64,000 nt of DNA, from contig JAEEVF010000012.1 of assembly GCA_016290775.1 (NCBI GenBank), positions 1 through 64,000 of the forward strand, in the 5' to 3' direction. The notes under the pieces were generated by a model. It saw only the letters and a list, made by a program, of their open reading frames with translations. It searched no databases and was not told where the DNA came from. Source of the DNA: Acetatifactor sp. (GTDB lineage Bacteria > Bacillota > Clostridia > Lachnospirales > Lachnospiraceae). This document shows, piece by piece, positions 1 to 8,481 of the stretch. The position numbers and the translations under genes were made by a program. Each line of letters begins with the position of its first letter. Position 1 is the first letter of the stretch.

Positions 1-398
1 CCTTCTCCGGAGCGGCGCTGTACCTGAACGAGACGGTGGCGATCCGTTACGTGTTCACGGCGGAGAGCCTGAGCGGGCTGACGCTGGAGATGACGGACGA
101 CCAGGGGCACGCCTGGACGTTCACGGGGGCGGACTTCAGGGAAGTGACGGATCCCGGCGCGACGCCGAACTCGTACTACGTGGACTTCAGGAAGCTCCAC
201 GCGGGTAGGATGAGCGACAGGGTGTACGCGACGTTCCACCAGGGCGGCAAAAAGTCGGTGACGATCGCGTACAGCATCGAGACGTACGTGAAGCTGGCCG
301 GAGGCGGGACGGGAACCTTCCAGAACCTCATGAAGGCAATGATGAAGTACGGCGACGCGGCGAAGGCATATGCCAAGAGCCTTAATGGCAGTAACTGA
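1..398 (+). CDS. C-terminal fragment of a large secreted or surface protein (5' end outside window)
   Basis: The reading frame is open from the first bases of the window (frame beginning at base 3), so the gene starts upstream. An internal GTG at 36 is not a credible start because the frame before it is open and has the same composition. The visible 130 or so residues look like a beta-sandwich (alternating Tyr/Thr/Val strands) followed by a short helical tail ending in LMKAMMKYGDAAKAYAKS. Similar tails close many large Lachnospiraceae surface proteins; that is family knowledge recalled, not searched. A strong hairpin terminator follows. Nothing visible gives an enzymatic role. Confidence 0.6.
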   Translation, partial: FSGAALYLNETVAIRYVFTAESLSGLTLEMTDDQGHAWTFTGADFREVTDPGATPNSYYVDFRKLHAGRMSDRVYATFHQGGKKSVTIAYSIETYVKLAGGGTGTFQNLMKAMMKYGDAAKAYAKSLNGSN

Positions 399-458
399 TG
401 GCCTTGGGGCAGGAAACAATTCCTTAAAACCATGAAATGAAACATAAGCAAGACACTG

Positions 459-488
459 GGGGACGCGGTAAAGACCGCGTCCCCTTTT
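459..488 (+). terminator. Rho-independent terminator after the surface-protein gene
   Basis: A perfect 11-bp stem (459-469 with 474-484; left arm GGGGACGCGGT) with a 4-nt loop is followed by TTTT at 485-488. It separates the surface-protein transcript from the polysaccharide operon. Confidence 0.85.
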
Positions 489-524
489 AATATGCTTCTT
501 TTGTACATTCTTTCGTTGTTTTTG

Positions 525-553
525 TTGAAGAAACTATGGTTTTATGGTAGGAT
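525..553 (+). promoter_or_regulatory. Candidate sigma-A promoter of the polysaccharide operon
   Basis: TTGAAG at 525-530, a 17-bp spacer and TAGGAT at 548-553, with TGG immediately before the -10 giving an extended -10. It lies about 70 bp upstream of the first operon gene. The -10 is a mediocre match, so this is a candidate only. Confidence 0.45.
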
Positions 554-623
554 ACTATAGGGGTGTAGCGCATATGCCCTATTTAGGCATGCCTTTTTAC
601 GGGCAAGCGGATGGGAAGAGGCA

Positions 624-1412
624 ATGGAAGGGATTTATCGTTTTGCTGATACGACGGTTCGGATCAGCTTTCAACATGAATATTTTAAGGCCATGGCTGC
701 GGACTATGAGGTCGCCGCAAAGAAGGCATGCGAGCTCGACGTCACGGGCATGTCCGGCATTGATTGTAAGCCTGAAATAGACGAAACCTTTCAGATCACT
801 GAATCTGACGTTCGCAGCGAAGCCGCGCGAAATGGTGAGACGGATCGCGCAGTTGACGGCATGATCGAGGCGCTGGCCATTTACCGTAAGCTTTGTGAAC
901 GCCTGGTTCATCGGAACGTTGTTTTGATCCATGCATCTGCCATTGCCATGGACGGCAAGGCATATTTGTTCCTGGCGCCCAGCGGCACCGGAAAATCCAC
1001 GCACACAAGGCTGTGGCGGGAAACCTTTGGTGATCGGGTGTTCATGATCAATGATGACAAGCCCCTGCTCCGTTTTGACGGCGAGAGTTTTCAGGCGTAC
1101 GGAACGCCCTGGAACGGAAAACATCATCTGGATACGAACGTCAGCGTGCCAATCGGAGGCATCTGCTTTCTTGGACGAGGCGCGGAAAACAGAATTTGGA
1201 AGGTTAGTGCGGGAGATGGCCTGGTGCAGCTCCTCGCAAGCGTTTACCGTCCAGACGCGGCGGACGGCATGAAAAAAACACTTGAACTTGTGGCCGAGCT
1301 AACAAAACGCGTGCCACTTTGGCAAATGGAATGTAACATCTCGCCTGAAGCAGCCATCATGGCTTGCGAGGCGATGACAGGAAAGAGTATTAGGGAGGTA
1401 ATAATGGCATGA
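624..1412 (+). CDS. HPr-kinase-like (HprK-related) protein, first gene of polysaccharide operon
   Basis: 262 residues. The C-terminal two thirds match the HprK/PEP-carboxykinase P-loop fold: HASA at 103-106, a Walker A loop APSGTGKST at 118-126, and NDDKPLL at 143-149, where HPr kinase has its acidic metal-binding pair. The N-terminal HPr-kinase domain is absent and replaced by about 80 unrelated residues, so this is not the carbon-catabolite kinase. HprK-like proteins of this kind occur next to PqqD-type proteins in RiPP and exopolysaccharide loci, where some phosphorylate a peptide. Here the next gene is PqqD-like and overlaps by ATGA, which supports a joint function. The substrate is unknown. 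The start at 624 has a purine-rich site close upstream; no better in-frame start is visible. Confidence 0.75.
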   Translation: MEGIYRFADTTVRISFQHEYFKAMAADYEVAAKKACELDVTGMSGIDCKPEIDETFQITESDVRSEAARNGETDRAVDGMIEALAIYRKLCERLVHRNVVLIHASAIAMDGKAYLFLAPSGTGKSTHTRLWRETFGDRVFMINDDKPLLRFDGESFQAYGTPWNGKHHLDTNVSVPIGGICFLGRGAENRIWKVSAGDGLVQLLASVYRPDAADGMKKTLELVAELTKRVPLWQMECNISPEAAIMACEAMTGKSIREVIMA

Positions 1413-1672
1413 AACTAAAGGAAGGCGTGATCGTAAATGAAATCGACGGACAGACGTTTGCCGTGGACGCAGGCAGTGGGCGTGAGCGCTTTAACGGACT
1501 TGTTCGCATGAATAAGACGGGCGGATTTATCGTAGGCCTTTTGCAAAACGAAACGGACATGGATTCCATTGTTCGGGCGTTGACGGAGAAATATGACGTA
1601 ACGGCGGAAGTGGCACGCGTGAATGCGGCAAAGGTCATTGATGCTTTGGCAGGCGCAGGCCTCCTTGAATAG
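1409..1672 (+). CDS. PqqD family protein (RRE-like peptide-binding domain)
   Basis: 87 residues, the usual size of a stand-alone PqqD/RiPP recognition element. It has the family pattern: N-terminal beta strands with a conserved Asn-Lys-Thr-Gly turn (MNKTGGFIVGLL), then helices ending in an acidic-Leu tail. PqqD proteins bind leader peptides and present them to modifying enzymes. The gene overlaps the HprK-like kinase by ATGA and is 2 bp from the peptidase gene, so all three are probably co-translated. No precursor peptide gene is evident nearby, so its ligand is unknown; it might serve as a partner of the kinase in the polysaccharide system instead. Confidence 0.8.
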   Translation: MKLKEGVIVNEIDGQTFAVDAGSGRERFNGLVRMNKTGGFIVGLLQNETDMDSIVRALTEKYDVTAEVARVNAAKVIDALAGAGLLE

Positions 1673-1674
1673 AC

Positions 1675-2124
1675 ATGAAGTACGAAGAATACTTTGAACA
1701 ATATGGCGATTTGACCTATTGCAACGTCGGTACCAGCATGCTCCCCCTCATCAAACAGGGACGCGACCTTTTTACCATCACCAAAAAGGGCGAGGAACGT
1801 TGCAAGAAATACGACGTAGTGCTTTACAGGCGTCCGCCGGGGCAGTACGTTCTACACAGGATCATCGAGGTGCGCCGGGACGATTACGTGATCCTTGGCG
1901 ATAACTGCATAAACAAGGAGTACGGCATCACGGACGATGACATTCTTGGCGTCATGACTGGGTTTATGCGCAAGGGAAAGAACTATACGTGCGAGAACTT
2001 TGGATACAAGGTGTATTCCTGGGTTTGGGTGATGTTTGCCCCTGTGCGGATCCTCGCAAAGCGCGCCATTTTGTGGGTAAAGCGCCACATCAAGAAAATG
2101 ATCGGAAAGAAGACAAATGGCTGA
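1675..2124 (+). CDS. S24/S26 signal-peptidase-like protein with Ser-His dyad
   Basis: 149 residues. GTSMLP carries the predicted nucleophile Ser21. HRI at 61-63 gives His61 where bacterial type I signal peptidases have Lys, and LGDN at 74-77 supplies the conserved aspartate. This Ser-His arrangement is that of the SipW/archaeal/ER branch. Unlike a normal signal peptidase there is no N-terminal membrane anchor; instead a hydrophobic, very basic C-terminal segment (about 112-149) may sit on the membrane. The last codons overlap the start of the dehydratase gene. Substrate unknown; a leader or a component of the polysaccharide machinery is possible. Confidence 0.7.
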   Translation: MKYEEYFEQYGDLTYCNVGTSMLPLIKQGRDLFTITKKGEERCKKYDVVLYRRPPGQYVLHRIIEVRRDDYVILGDNCINKEYGITDDDILGVMTGFMRKGKNYTCENFGYKVYSWVWVMFAPVRILAKRAILWVKRHIKKMIGKKTNG

Positions 2125-4102
2125 GAACGAAAAGCAATCCATACAACAACTGAATAAAAAGGGCAAGGGCTTTCAGCATTGGCAGGTCATGGCCGTTCTG
2201 ATGGCATGCTACGACATTTTGGCTTCAAACGCATCCTATCTGTTTGGACTGTGGGCGAGGTTTGATTTCCAGTACTCGCAGATTCCGGACTACTACCTTC
2301 AGTCTGCGATCCGCTTTATCCCGATCTATTCCATCGCAGTTCTGTTTGCATTTGCCTCACATTATCTCTATCAAAGCATTTGGCGGTTTGCAAGCTACAA
2401 GGAATTGATCCGACTTATCTCGGCAAATGGCATTACTTTTTTGGTACAACTTTTTGGCATCACGCTTCTCTTTCAAAGGATGCCGTTTGCGTATTATTTC
2501 TTTGGCGTGATCCTGCAGTTTTTCCTGACGACGGTTGTTCGCTTTTTCTATCGCTTTGTCGTGCTTGAGCGCGGGAAACGATCCTCAAGCGAATTTGAAA
2601 AGAAGGTTATGATCATTGGTGCCGGTGAGGCAGGTCAGGTGCTTCTTCGCGACATTTTCCACGCAAGCGAGATCAATTACAAGGTTTGCTGTTTTATCGA
2701 TGACAATCCAAACAAATGGCGCAGAAACATTGAGGGAATACCTGTGGTTGGCGGCAGGGAGGACATTCTGAGCGCAGTTGAGAAGTATCAGATCGACCTG
2801 ATTCTTATTGCAATCCCGAGTGCCTCCAGAGAGCAGACCAGAGACATTCTTGACATCTGCAAAGAGACGGGTTGCGAGCTAAAGCTCCTTCCTGGCATGT
2901 ATCAGCTTTTGAACGGAGAAGTTTCCCTCAGCAGGATGAAGGAAGTGGCCGTGGAGGACCTTCTCGGACGTGAGCCGATCAAGGTAAACCTAACCGAGAT
3001 CCTAAACAGCATTGAGGGCAAAGTGATCCTTGTGACTGGCGGCGGCGGATCCATCGGCAGCGAGCTTTGCAGACAGATTGCAGGGCATAATCCTGAGCGC
3101 CTCATCATCTTTGACGTTTACGAAAACAATGCGTATGACATTGAACAGGAGCTTAAGAGCAGCTATGCAAACTTAAACTTAACGGTTCTCATTGGTTCCG
3201 TGCGCGACAGCAGGCGGCTCAATTCCGTGTTTGAGAAATACCGTCCCGACATTGTATATCATGCCGCAGCCCACAAGCATGTGCCCCTCATGGAGGCCAG
3301 CCCTTGCGAGTCCATCAAGAATAACGTGATCGGCACTTACAAAACCGCCTGCGCGGCAATGCAATATGGCGCGAAGCGCTTCGTGCTCATCAGCACGGAC
3401 AAGGCCGTAAATCCTACGAACATCATGGGCGCAAGCAAACGCCTTTGCGAGATGGTGATCCAATCCATGGATTATATCAGCAGGGAAGGCAAGCAGGACA
3501 TTTTGCCGAACCTCAGCGGACACAATGACGAAACGGACTCCCGCAAGGTCTTCCTGGATCAAAAGATTGAGACTCGAACGGAATTCGTGGCCGTGCGGTT
3601 CGGAAACGTGCTTGGCAGTAACGGAAGCGTGATCCCGCTGTTCCAAAAGCAGATCGCAAAGGGTGGCCCCGTGACCGTCACGCACCCCGACATCATCCGC
3701 TATTTCATGACCATTCCCGAGGCCGTAAGCCTCGTTTTGCAGGCGGGCACCTACGCAAAGGGCGGCGAGATTTTCACTCTTGACATGGGCGAACCTGTTA
3801 AGATCGACACTCTGGCGCGCAACCTGATCAAGCTTTGTGGTTACAAGCCCGACGTGGACATTAAGATCCAGTACGTGGGCCTTCGCCCCGGCGAAAAGCT
3901 GTATGAGGAAAAGCTCATGGCGGAAGAGGGCCTTGAGCGCACGGCCAACGAGCTCATTCACATCGGCAAGCCCATCCCCTTCGACATGGAGGCCTTCATG
4001 GGCCAACTCGAAGAACTGGCCCAGGCCGCATATGGAAACGATGAAGATATCCGAAGAATGGTAAAGAAGATCGTGACGACATACCATCCAATGCACTTAT
4101 AG
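2117..4102 (+). CDS. CapD/PglF/WbpM-type UDP-sugar 4,6-dehydratase (polysaccharide biosynthesis)
   Basis: 661 residues. Four membrane segments (about 25-150) are followed by a first Rossmann fold (IIGAGEAGQ at 167-174) and a second, catalytic Rossmann fold (TGGGGSIGS at 307-315, STDK at 426-429, MGASK at 437-441, where Met replaces the SDR tyrosine as is typical of these dehydratases). A hydrophilic insert of about 35 residues follows MGASKR. The family converts UDP-GlcNAc to UDP-4-keto-6-deoxy-GlcNAc, the precursor of QuiNAc, FucNAc or bacillosamine. The start overlaps the peptidase gene by 8 bases. No PglE-type aminotransferase is present, so reduction by the SDR at 7585 is more likely than amination. 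Confidence 0.9.
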   Translation: MAENEKQSIQQLNKKGKGFQHWQVMAVLMACYDILASNASYLFGLWARFDFQYSQIPDYYLQSAIRFIPIYSIAVLFAFASHYLYQSIWRFASYKELIRLISANGITFLVQLFGITLLFQRMPFAYYFFGVILQFFLTTVVRFFYRFVVLERGKRSSSEFEKKVMIIGAGEAGQVLLRDIFHASEINYKVCCFIDDNPNKWRRNIEGIPVVGGREDILSAVEKYQIDLILIAIPSASREQTRDILDICKETGCELKLLPGMYQLLNGEVSLSRMKEVAVEDLLGREPIKVNLTEILNSIEGKVILVTGGGGSIGSELCRQIAGHNPERLIIFDVYENNAYDIEQELKSSYANLNLTVLIGSVRDSRRLNSVFEKYRPDIVYHAAAHKHVPLMEASPCESIKNNVIGTYKTACAAMQYGAKRFVLISTDKAVNPTNIMGASKRLCEMVIQSMDYISREGKQDILPNLSGHNDETDSRKVFLDQKIETRTEFVAVRFGNVLGSNGSVIPLFQKQIAKGGPVTVTHPDIIRYFMTIPEAVSLVLQAGTYAKGGEIFTLDMGEPVKIDTLARNLIKLCGYKPDVDIKIQYVGLRPGEKLYEEKLMAEEGLERTANELIHIGKPIPFDMEAFMGQLEELAQAAYGNDEDIRRMVKKIVTTYHPMHL

Positions 4103-4120
4103 GGGAGATTTGATCCGCCA

Positions 4121-5329
4121 ATGAAAAGAGAAGAAGAAAATACGCAAGAGGAAGCCTTGAAGGCAAATGCGTATGAGAAAAATTTCATGGACATGATCTG
4201 GCTGATCTCCTGCCTGGTCCGCGGGGAGGCCCCGGATGAGAATCGACTAAAGAGTCTGGATCCTTTGGCTCTTTGTCAGATCTCAACTGGACACAGCCTG
4301 GATGCGATCACGGCAGAAGCTGCCGCGCATGCCGGAATCCAAAACGTGGAGCTTCAGAAAAAAAAGGCCAAGGCAGTACAAAGGGCCATGCTTTTTGAGG
4401 CGGAGCGTCGAAAGATCCTTGAGGCGTTCGAGAAAAACGGAATCTGGCATGCCCTTCTAAAGGGCGTGGTCCTTCAGGATCTTTACCCTGGATACGGACT
4501 TAGGCAGATGACTGATAATGACATCTTGATCGATGCTGATGCAGCAGGTGAAGTCAAGGATGTCATGGAGAAGCTCGGATACCAAATGGTAGAGTTTGGA
4601 AATGGGTATCATGACGTGTATCACAAGGAACCGGTGTATAGTTTTGAAATGCACACAAAACTATTTGCCGAATTCCACAAAAAGAATCTTTTTGAGTATT
4701 ATCATGACGCAAAAAGCCGATTTGTGAAGGATGATGACAACGGTTATGGCTATCATCTTTCTCCGGAAGACTTTTACGTTTATATGATCGCGCATGAGTA
4801 TAAGCATTACTCCAGAGAGGGGATTGGCCTTCGCGCGATCCTCGACACATACCTCTTTTTGAAGCACAACAAGCTTGACATGGATTATGTCCTTGCAGAA
4901 ATGAAGAAGCTTGACATAGCGGGCTTTGAAAGGGACAATCGAGAACTTTCCATGCATCTTTTTGATGGCGTCACGCTGAATGAAAGCGAAAGGGAAATGT
5001 TAAGCTATGTCATGCATTCAACGATGACAGGTTCCATAGACAATATGGTGGCCAACGCATGCAACGAACGGGATTGGACGGCCGTGGATTATTCCCTTCA
5101 TCGCTTTTTCGTGCCGCTCAGCCGCAAAAATGAAAATTACGCACGTTTTGAAAAGCGTTATCCTCTTTTTTACAAATACAAGATACTGCTTCCGTTCCTT
5201 CCCTTTTATCGGACTTTCTTATCCATAAAGGGTGGAAGGTTCGTGAAGGAAGCGAAGGCCATGAAAAATGCTGGCAAGGACGAGAACCATGTGCCCGAGG
5301 GGTCTGACGGAGGAGATGAAAACATATGA
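4121..5329 (+). CDS. Nucleotidyltransferase family protein (NTP_transf_5 / PF14907 type)
   Basis: 402 residues. The signature region lies at about 110-138: LLKG followed by LYPGYGLRQMTDNDILID, the GxxLxxxxYpxxxxRxxxDxD pattern of uncharacterised NTP_transf_5 nucleotidyltransferases, with Asp132 and Asp134 as probable metal ligands. The rest is helical without membrane segments. Members occur in lasso-peptide and exopolysaccharide clusters beside HprK-like and PqqD-like genes, as here. The reaction is unknown; nucleotidylation of a peptide, protein or sugar are all possible. It overlaps the downstream deacetylase gene by ATGA. Confidence 0.75.
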   Translation: MKREEENTQEEALKANAYEKNFMDMIWLISCLVRGEAPDENRLKSLDPLALCQISTGHSLDAITAEAAAHAGIQNVELQKKKAKAVQRAMLFEAERRKILEAFEKNGIWHALLKGVVLQDLYPGYGLRQMTDNDILIDADAAGEVKDVMEKLGYQMVEFGNGYHDVYHKEPVYSFEMHTKLFAEFHKKNLFEYYHDAKSRFVKDDDNGYGYHLSPEDFYVYMIAHEYKHYSREGIGLRAILDTYLFLKHNKLDMDYVLAEMKKLDIAGFERDNRELSMHLFDGVTLNESEREMLSYVMHSTMTGSIDNMVANACNERDWTAVDYSLHRFFVPLSRKNENYARFEKRYPLFYKYKILLPFLPFYRTFLSIKGGRFVKEAKAMKNAGKDENHVPEGSDGGDENI

Positions 5330-5997
5330 ATTATCTTGTAGTGGTAGCACACCCGGATGATGAGGTTTTGGGAGCAGGAGCAACAATAAGCAAATTGATC
5401 AAAGAGGGAAATCGCGTTGCGATCGCGATCATGGTAGGCAAGGCTGCGGCCAGGGCAAACCTTTCCGCATCCCTGTCCGAGGACGAAGCGAAAGCAATGT
5501 CGATCCTTGGCGTTGAGAAGGTATATCATGCCGATTTTCCGAACATTGAAATGAACGTTACGCCGCATCTTTCACTTGTCAAGTTTATTGAATCCTGTAT
5601 CTTGGATTGGCAGGCAGAAGTACTGATCACGCACCATCCGTCAGATACCAACATCGATCATCACGAAACGGGCAAGGCAGTGAATGCGGCGTGCAGACTG
5701 TTTCAGCGAACGGAAGGTGTGCCGCGGCTGAAGGAATTGCTTTACATGGAAGTGCCTTCCAGCACGGAATGGAGTTTGAATGCGGCGGAGAACCGATTCG
5801 TTCCGAATACTTTTGTTGAGATCGGCGAAGAGGGCCTGAACGTGAAATTGAGCGCTCTGGAGGCCTATCAAGGTGTCATGCGGGAATACCCTCACCCTAG
5901 GTCGAAAAAGGCAATAGAGGGGCTTGCGGCGTATCGTGGAGCACAGTCCGGCAGGGTTTACGCCGAGGCGTTTGATTGTGTTTTTCGCTGCATTTGA
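5326..5997 (+). CDS. PIG-L/LmbE family N-deacetylase
   Basis: 223 residues. It starts with the zinc-binding motif AHPDDE at 8-13, and the second metal/catalytic motif HHPSDTNIDHH is at 103-113, both intact. PIG-L enzymes remove the N-acetyl group of GlcNAc-type sugars in glycolipids or nucleotide sugars. Here it lies between a UDP-sugar dehydratase and an LpxD-like acyltransferase, which suggests that an acetamido sugar is de-N-acetylated and then given another acyl group. That pathway is inference. There is no signal peptide, so it should act in the cytoplasm. Confidence 0.85.
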   Translation: MNYLVVVAHPDDEVLGAGATISKLIKEGNRVAIAIMVGKAAARANLSASLSEDEAKAMSILGVEKVYHADFPNIEMNVTPHLSLVKFIESCILDWQAEVLITHHPSDTNIDHHETGKAVNAACRLFQRTEGVPRLKELLYMEVPSSTEWSLNAAENRFVPNTFVEIGEEGLNVKLSALEAYQGVMREYPHPRSKKAIEGLAAYRGAQSGRVYAEAFDCVFRCI

Positions 5998-6029
5998 TTT
6001 TTGAAAATCTTTGGTTGATCGGAGATGCT

Positions 6030-6926
6030 ATGAAAGAATATTTTAGAGTATCTGCATCCAAATATGATGCCACAAAGAGTTTCGACGTGGTTCGCCCGTC
6101 TTCGCTGGGTCACCCGAAGGACAACTCCGTGATGTTTGTCACCCCAGAGTACTTAGATCGCTGGGAGGCTACGCTTTCCGTCAAGGAATGCATTGTGATC
6201 TGGCCTCAAAACGTTGAAGTGCCGGCAGAGCTTTCGGCAAAACACGCCGTGATCCCGCACAGGGAACCGAGACTTGGATTTGCAGAGTTTTTCCGTGATA
6301 ACGGGATCACTTACAATCGCAAACCTGAGGCATTTCAGATCGTTAACGGAGCCTATGTTTGCGAAGGCGCGTCCATTGGGCGTGACTGTGCGATCTTTCC
6401 CGGTGCTTACGTTGATTCAAGCGTTGTGATCGGTGACAATTGCTATATTGGTTCCGGCGTGAAGCTGATTGGTGACGTAATGATCGGAAGCAACTGCATT
6501 ATCCGCGAGAACACGGTGATCGGGTCAGATGGTCTTACTACGCGAAGAAGTGAGGACGGAAAGGTTGTGACGATCCCACAGTTTGGCGGCGTGACCATTG
6601 AAGATAACGTGCAGATCGGTGCCAACGTGGTTGTCTGCAAAGGCGCCATTGACGATACGGTCATTCATTCCGGATGCCGCATCGATAACTCATGCTTTAT
6701 CTCGCATAACGTACAAGTTGGTGAGGACACGCTGATCGTCGGCGAGACGATCATGTTTGGCAGTTCCTCAACGGGAAAGCAAGTCTTTATTTCGGGCAAC
6801 AGTACGATACGCGACGGCGTATCGATCGGAGACAAAGCATTCGTTGGCATGGGTGCCGTTGTTGTTCGCCCCGTACCGGCCGAAACTGTCGTAAAAGGGA
6901 ATCCTGCGAAAGGCGAAGGGGTCTGA
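6030..6926 (+). CDS. LpxD-like hexapeptide-repeat acyltransferase
   Basis: The start at 6030 is chosen because GGAG at 6021-6024 sits 5 nt upstream; a longer in-frame extension to 5976 overlaps the deacetylase gene and has no ribosome site. 298 residues. A short N-terminal domain is followed by many left-handed beta-helix hexads (for example VIGDNCYIGSGVKL) and the LpxD-like stretch FISHNVQVGEDT containing the probable catalytic His. LpxD itself makes lipid A, which a Gram-positive lacks, so the likely role is O- or N-acylation of a sugar in the polysaccharide. The neighbouring PIG-L gene could supply a free amine as acceptor. Confidence 0.8.
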   Translation: MKEYFRVSASKYDATKSFDVVRPSSLGHPKDNSVMFVTPEYLDRWEATLSVKECIVIWPQNVEVPAELSAKHAVIPHREPRLGFAEFFRDNGITYNRKPEAFQIVNGAYVCEGASIGRDCAIFPGAYVDSSVVIGDNCYIGSGVKLIGDVMIGSNCIIRENTVIGSDGLTTRRSEDGKVVTIPQFGGVTIEDNVQIGANVVVCKGAIDDTVIHSGCRIDNSCFISHNVQVGEDTLIVGETIMFGSSSTGKQVFISGNSTIRDGVSIGDKAFVGMGAVVVRPVPAETVVKGNPAKGEGV

Positions 6927-6931
6927 CTGCC

Positions 6932-7588
6932 ATGGCGTATGTGAGCAAACATGTCTTCACGGAGAAACAAAAAAGGTACCTGAAGATCAAACGGGTTTTG
7001 GATATCCTTTTGGCGTTGATCCTTCTGATCCCAGCCTCGATCATCATGCTTGTTTTTGCGATCTGGATCAGGCTTGAATCGAAAGGTCCTGCGATCTTCA
7101 AACAGCGACGTCCCGGATATCATCAGAATATCTTTACGCTTTACAAGCTTCGGTCCATGCGGATCGAGACAAGAGACAAAGACGGCAAGGCTCTTTCTGA
7201 TCAGGAGCGTATGACCCTTTCCGGAAAGGTTGCAAGAAAGACAAGCGTAGATGAATTGCCGCAGCTTTTGAACATTCTGAAAGGTGAGATGAGTTTCATT
7301 GGCCCAAGACCTTTTTTGATCAATGATCTCGACTCCTATAACGAGGAACAGCTGGTCCGCTTTGAAGTGTTGCCGGGCATAACGTCCTGGACGGCGATCC
7401 ACGGACGCAATAACCAGACCCTTCAGGAAAAGTATGACCAGGAGATCTATTACGTAAATCATATCAGCTTTGCGATTGACATGAAGATCTTTTTCAAGAC
7501 GATCGGTCTGGTGCTGAGCCAGAAGGACGTGGAGGATCACGTGACGGACGGGCGTATTGCGGCTGAGATTATAGAGGATGACAAATGA
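6932..7588 (+). CDS. Initiating sugar-1-phosphate transferase (PglC-like monotopic PGT)
   Basis: 218 residues, the length of the minimal PglC-type phosphoglycosyl transferase. One N-terminal re-entrant hydrophobic helix (about 20-48) precedes the catalytic DE dyad in TSVDELPQL and the conserved MSFIGPRP. The family transfers a sugar-1-phosphate from a UDP-sugar to undecaprenyl phosphate, the committing step of capsule or O-unit assembly. The UDP-sugar is probably the product of the CapD-like dehydratase and SDR encoded on either side. The last codons overlap the next gene by ATGA. Confidence 0.9.
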   Translation: MAYVSKHVFTEKQKRYLKIKRVLDILLALILLIPASIIMLVFAIWIRLESKGPAIFKQRRPGYHQNIFTLYKLRSMRIETRDKDGKALSDQERMTLSGKVARKTSVDELPQLLNILKGEMSFIGPRPFLINDLDSYNEEQLVRFEVLPGITSWTAIHGRNNQTLQEKYDQEIYYVNHISFAIDMKIFFKTIGLVLSQKDVEDHVTDGRIAAEIIEDDK

Positions 7589-8481
7589 AACGAGTATTGA
7601 TCACCGGCAAGGGAAGCTATGTCGGCACGTATGTTGCCAATTGGCTGCAGCGGCATTCGGACGAATTTGAGATCGAGATCCTTGACATGCTGGACGAGGA
7701 GTGGAGTCACTTTGATTTTCACGGCTTTGATTCAGTATATCACGTCGCCGGGATCGCGCACGCTGACATCTCCCACGTGAGCGAGGAAACCAAGCAGCTT
7801 TATTACAAAGTGAATTGTGATCTGGCCGTACAAACGGCGAAAATCGCGAAAGAAGCAGGCGTAAAGCAGTTTATTTACATGAGCTCGCTCTTGGTTTACG
7901 GCGATCGCGGAAATGGGTCCTACAGGAACAAAGAGCTGATCGGGAGAGAAACCACGCCCAAGCCCTCTAACTTTTACGGTGACAGCAAATGGCAGGCGGA
8001 ACAGAAGCTGTCGGAGCTTGCATGCGACGCTTTTCAGATCGCAATCCTGAGGCCTCCAATGATCTACGGCCCAGGCTGCAAGGGAAATTACAACGGTCTG
8101 CGCAAGATCGCCATGAAAAGCCCGTTGTTTCCCAAATTTGAAAACCAGCGTTCCGTTCTGTTCATCGGTAACCTGAGCGAGTTCGTGAGATTATTGATCC
8201 TTGATGGACGCGGCGGCGTTTTCTGGCCGCAGGATCCGACATTTGTCAGAACGTCGGATTTTATTCGAGAGATCGCAAATGCACATGGCAAGAAGCCATG
8301 GATCACCAAGAGCCTGAACTGGCTTGTTCCAGTGGGGGCGTGTTTCCCGGGCAAGATCGGAAGCCTTGTGAACAAAGCGTTTGGAAGCCTGGCGGTGGAC
8401 GCCGCACTTTCAAAGGAGTTTGAGGGGAAATATCAATTATTCACGTTTGAAGAAAGCATTCGCCAGACGGAGGCTCAATGA
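7585..8481 (+). CDS. NAD-dependent epimerase/reductase (SDR, WbpV/GalE-like)
   Basis: 298 residues of the extended SDR type. The dinucleotide-binding loop TGKGSYVG is near the N-terminus, SSLLVYG holds the catalytic Ser, and YGDSK supplies the Tyr-x3-Lys pair, followed by RPPMIYGPG. The profile resembles WbpV-type enzymes that reduce UDP-4-keto-6-deoxy-GlcNAc to UDP-QuiNAc or a C4 epimer. With the dehydratase at 2117 it would complete a UDP-6-deoxy-HexNAc pathway; the exact stereochemistry cannot be read from sequence. ATGA overlaps join it to the genes on both sides. Confidence 0.8.
   Translation: MKRVLITGKGSYVGTYVANWLQRHSDEFEIEILDMLDEEWSHFDFHGFDSVYHVAGIAHADISHVSEETKQLYYKVNCDLAVQTAKIAKEAGVKQFIYMSSLLVYGDRGNGSYRNKELIGRETTPKPSNFYGDSKWQAEQKLSELACDAFQIAILRPPMIYGPGCKGNYNGLRKIAMKSPLFPKFENQRSVLFIGNLSEFVRLLILDGRGGVFWPQDPTFVRTSDFIREIANAHGKKPWITKSLNWLVPVGACFPGKIGSLVNKAFGSLAVDAALSKEFEGKYQLFTFEESIRQTEAQ

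Noticed and set aside
544..780. 78-residue frame at the head of the polysaccharide operon as possible RiPP precursor
   Set aside because: It overlaps the HprK-like gene by more than half, has no ribosome site and no leader/core pattern.
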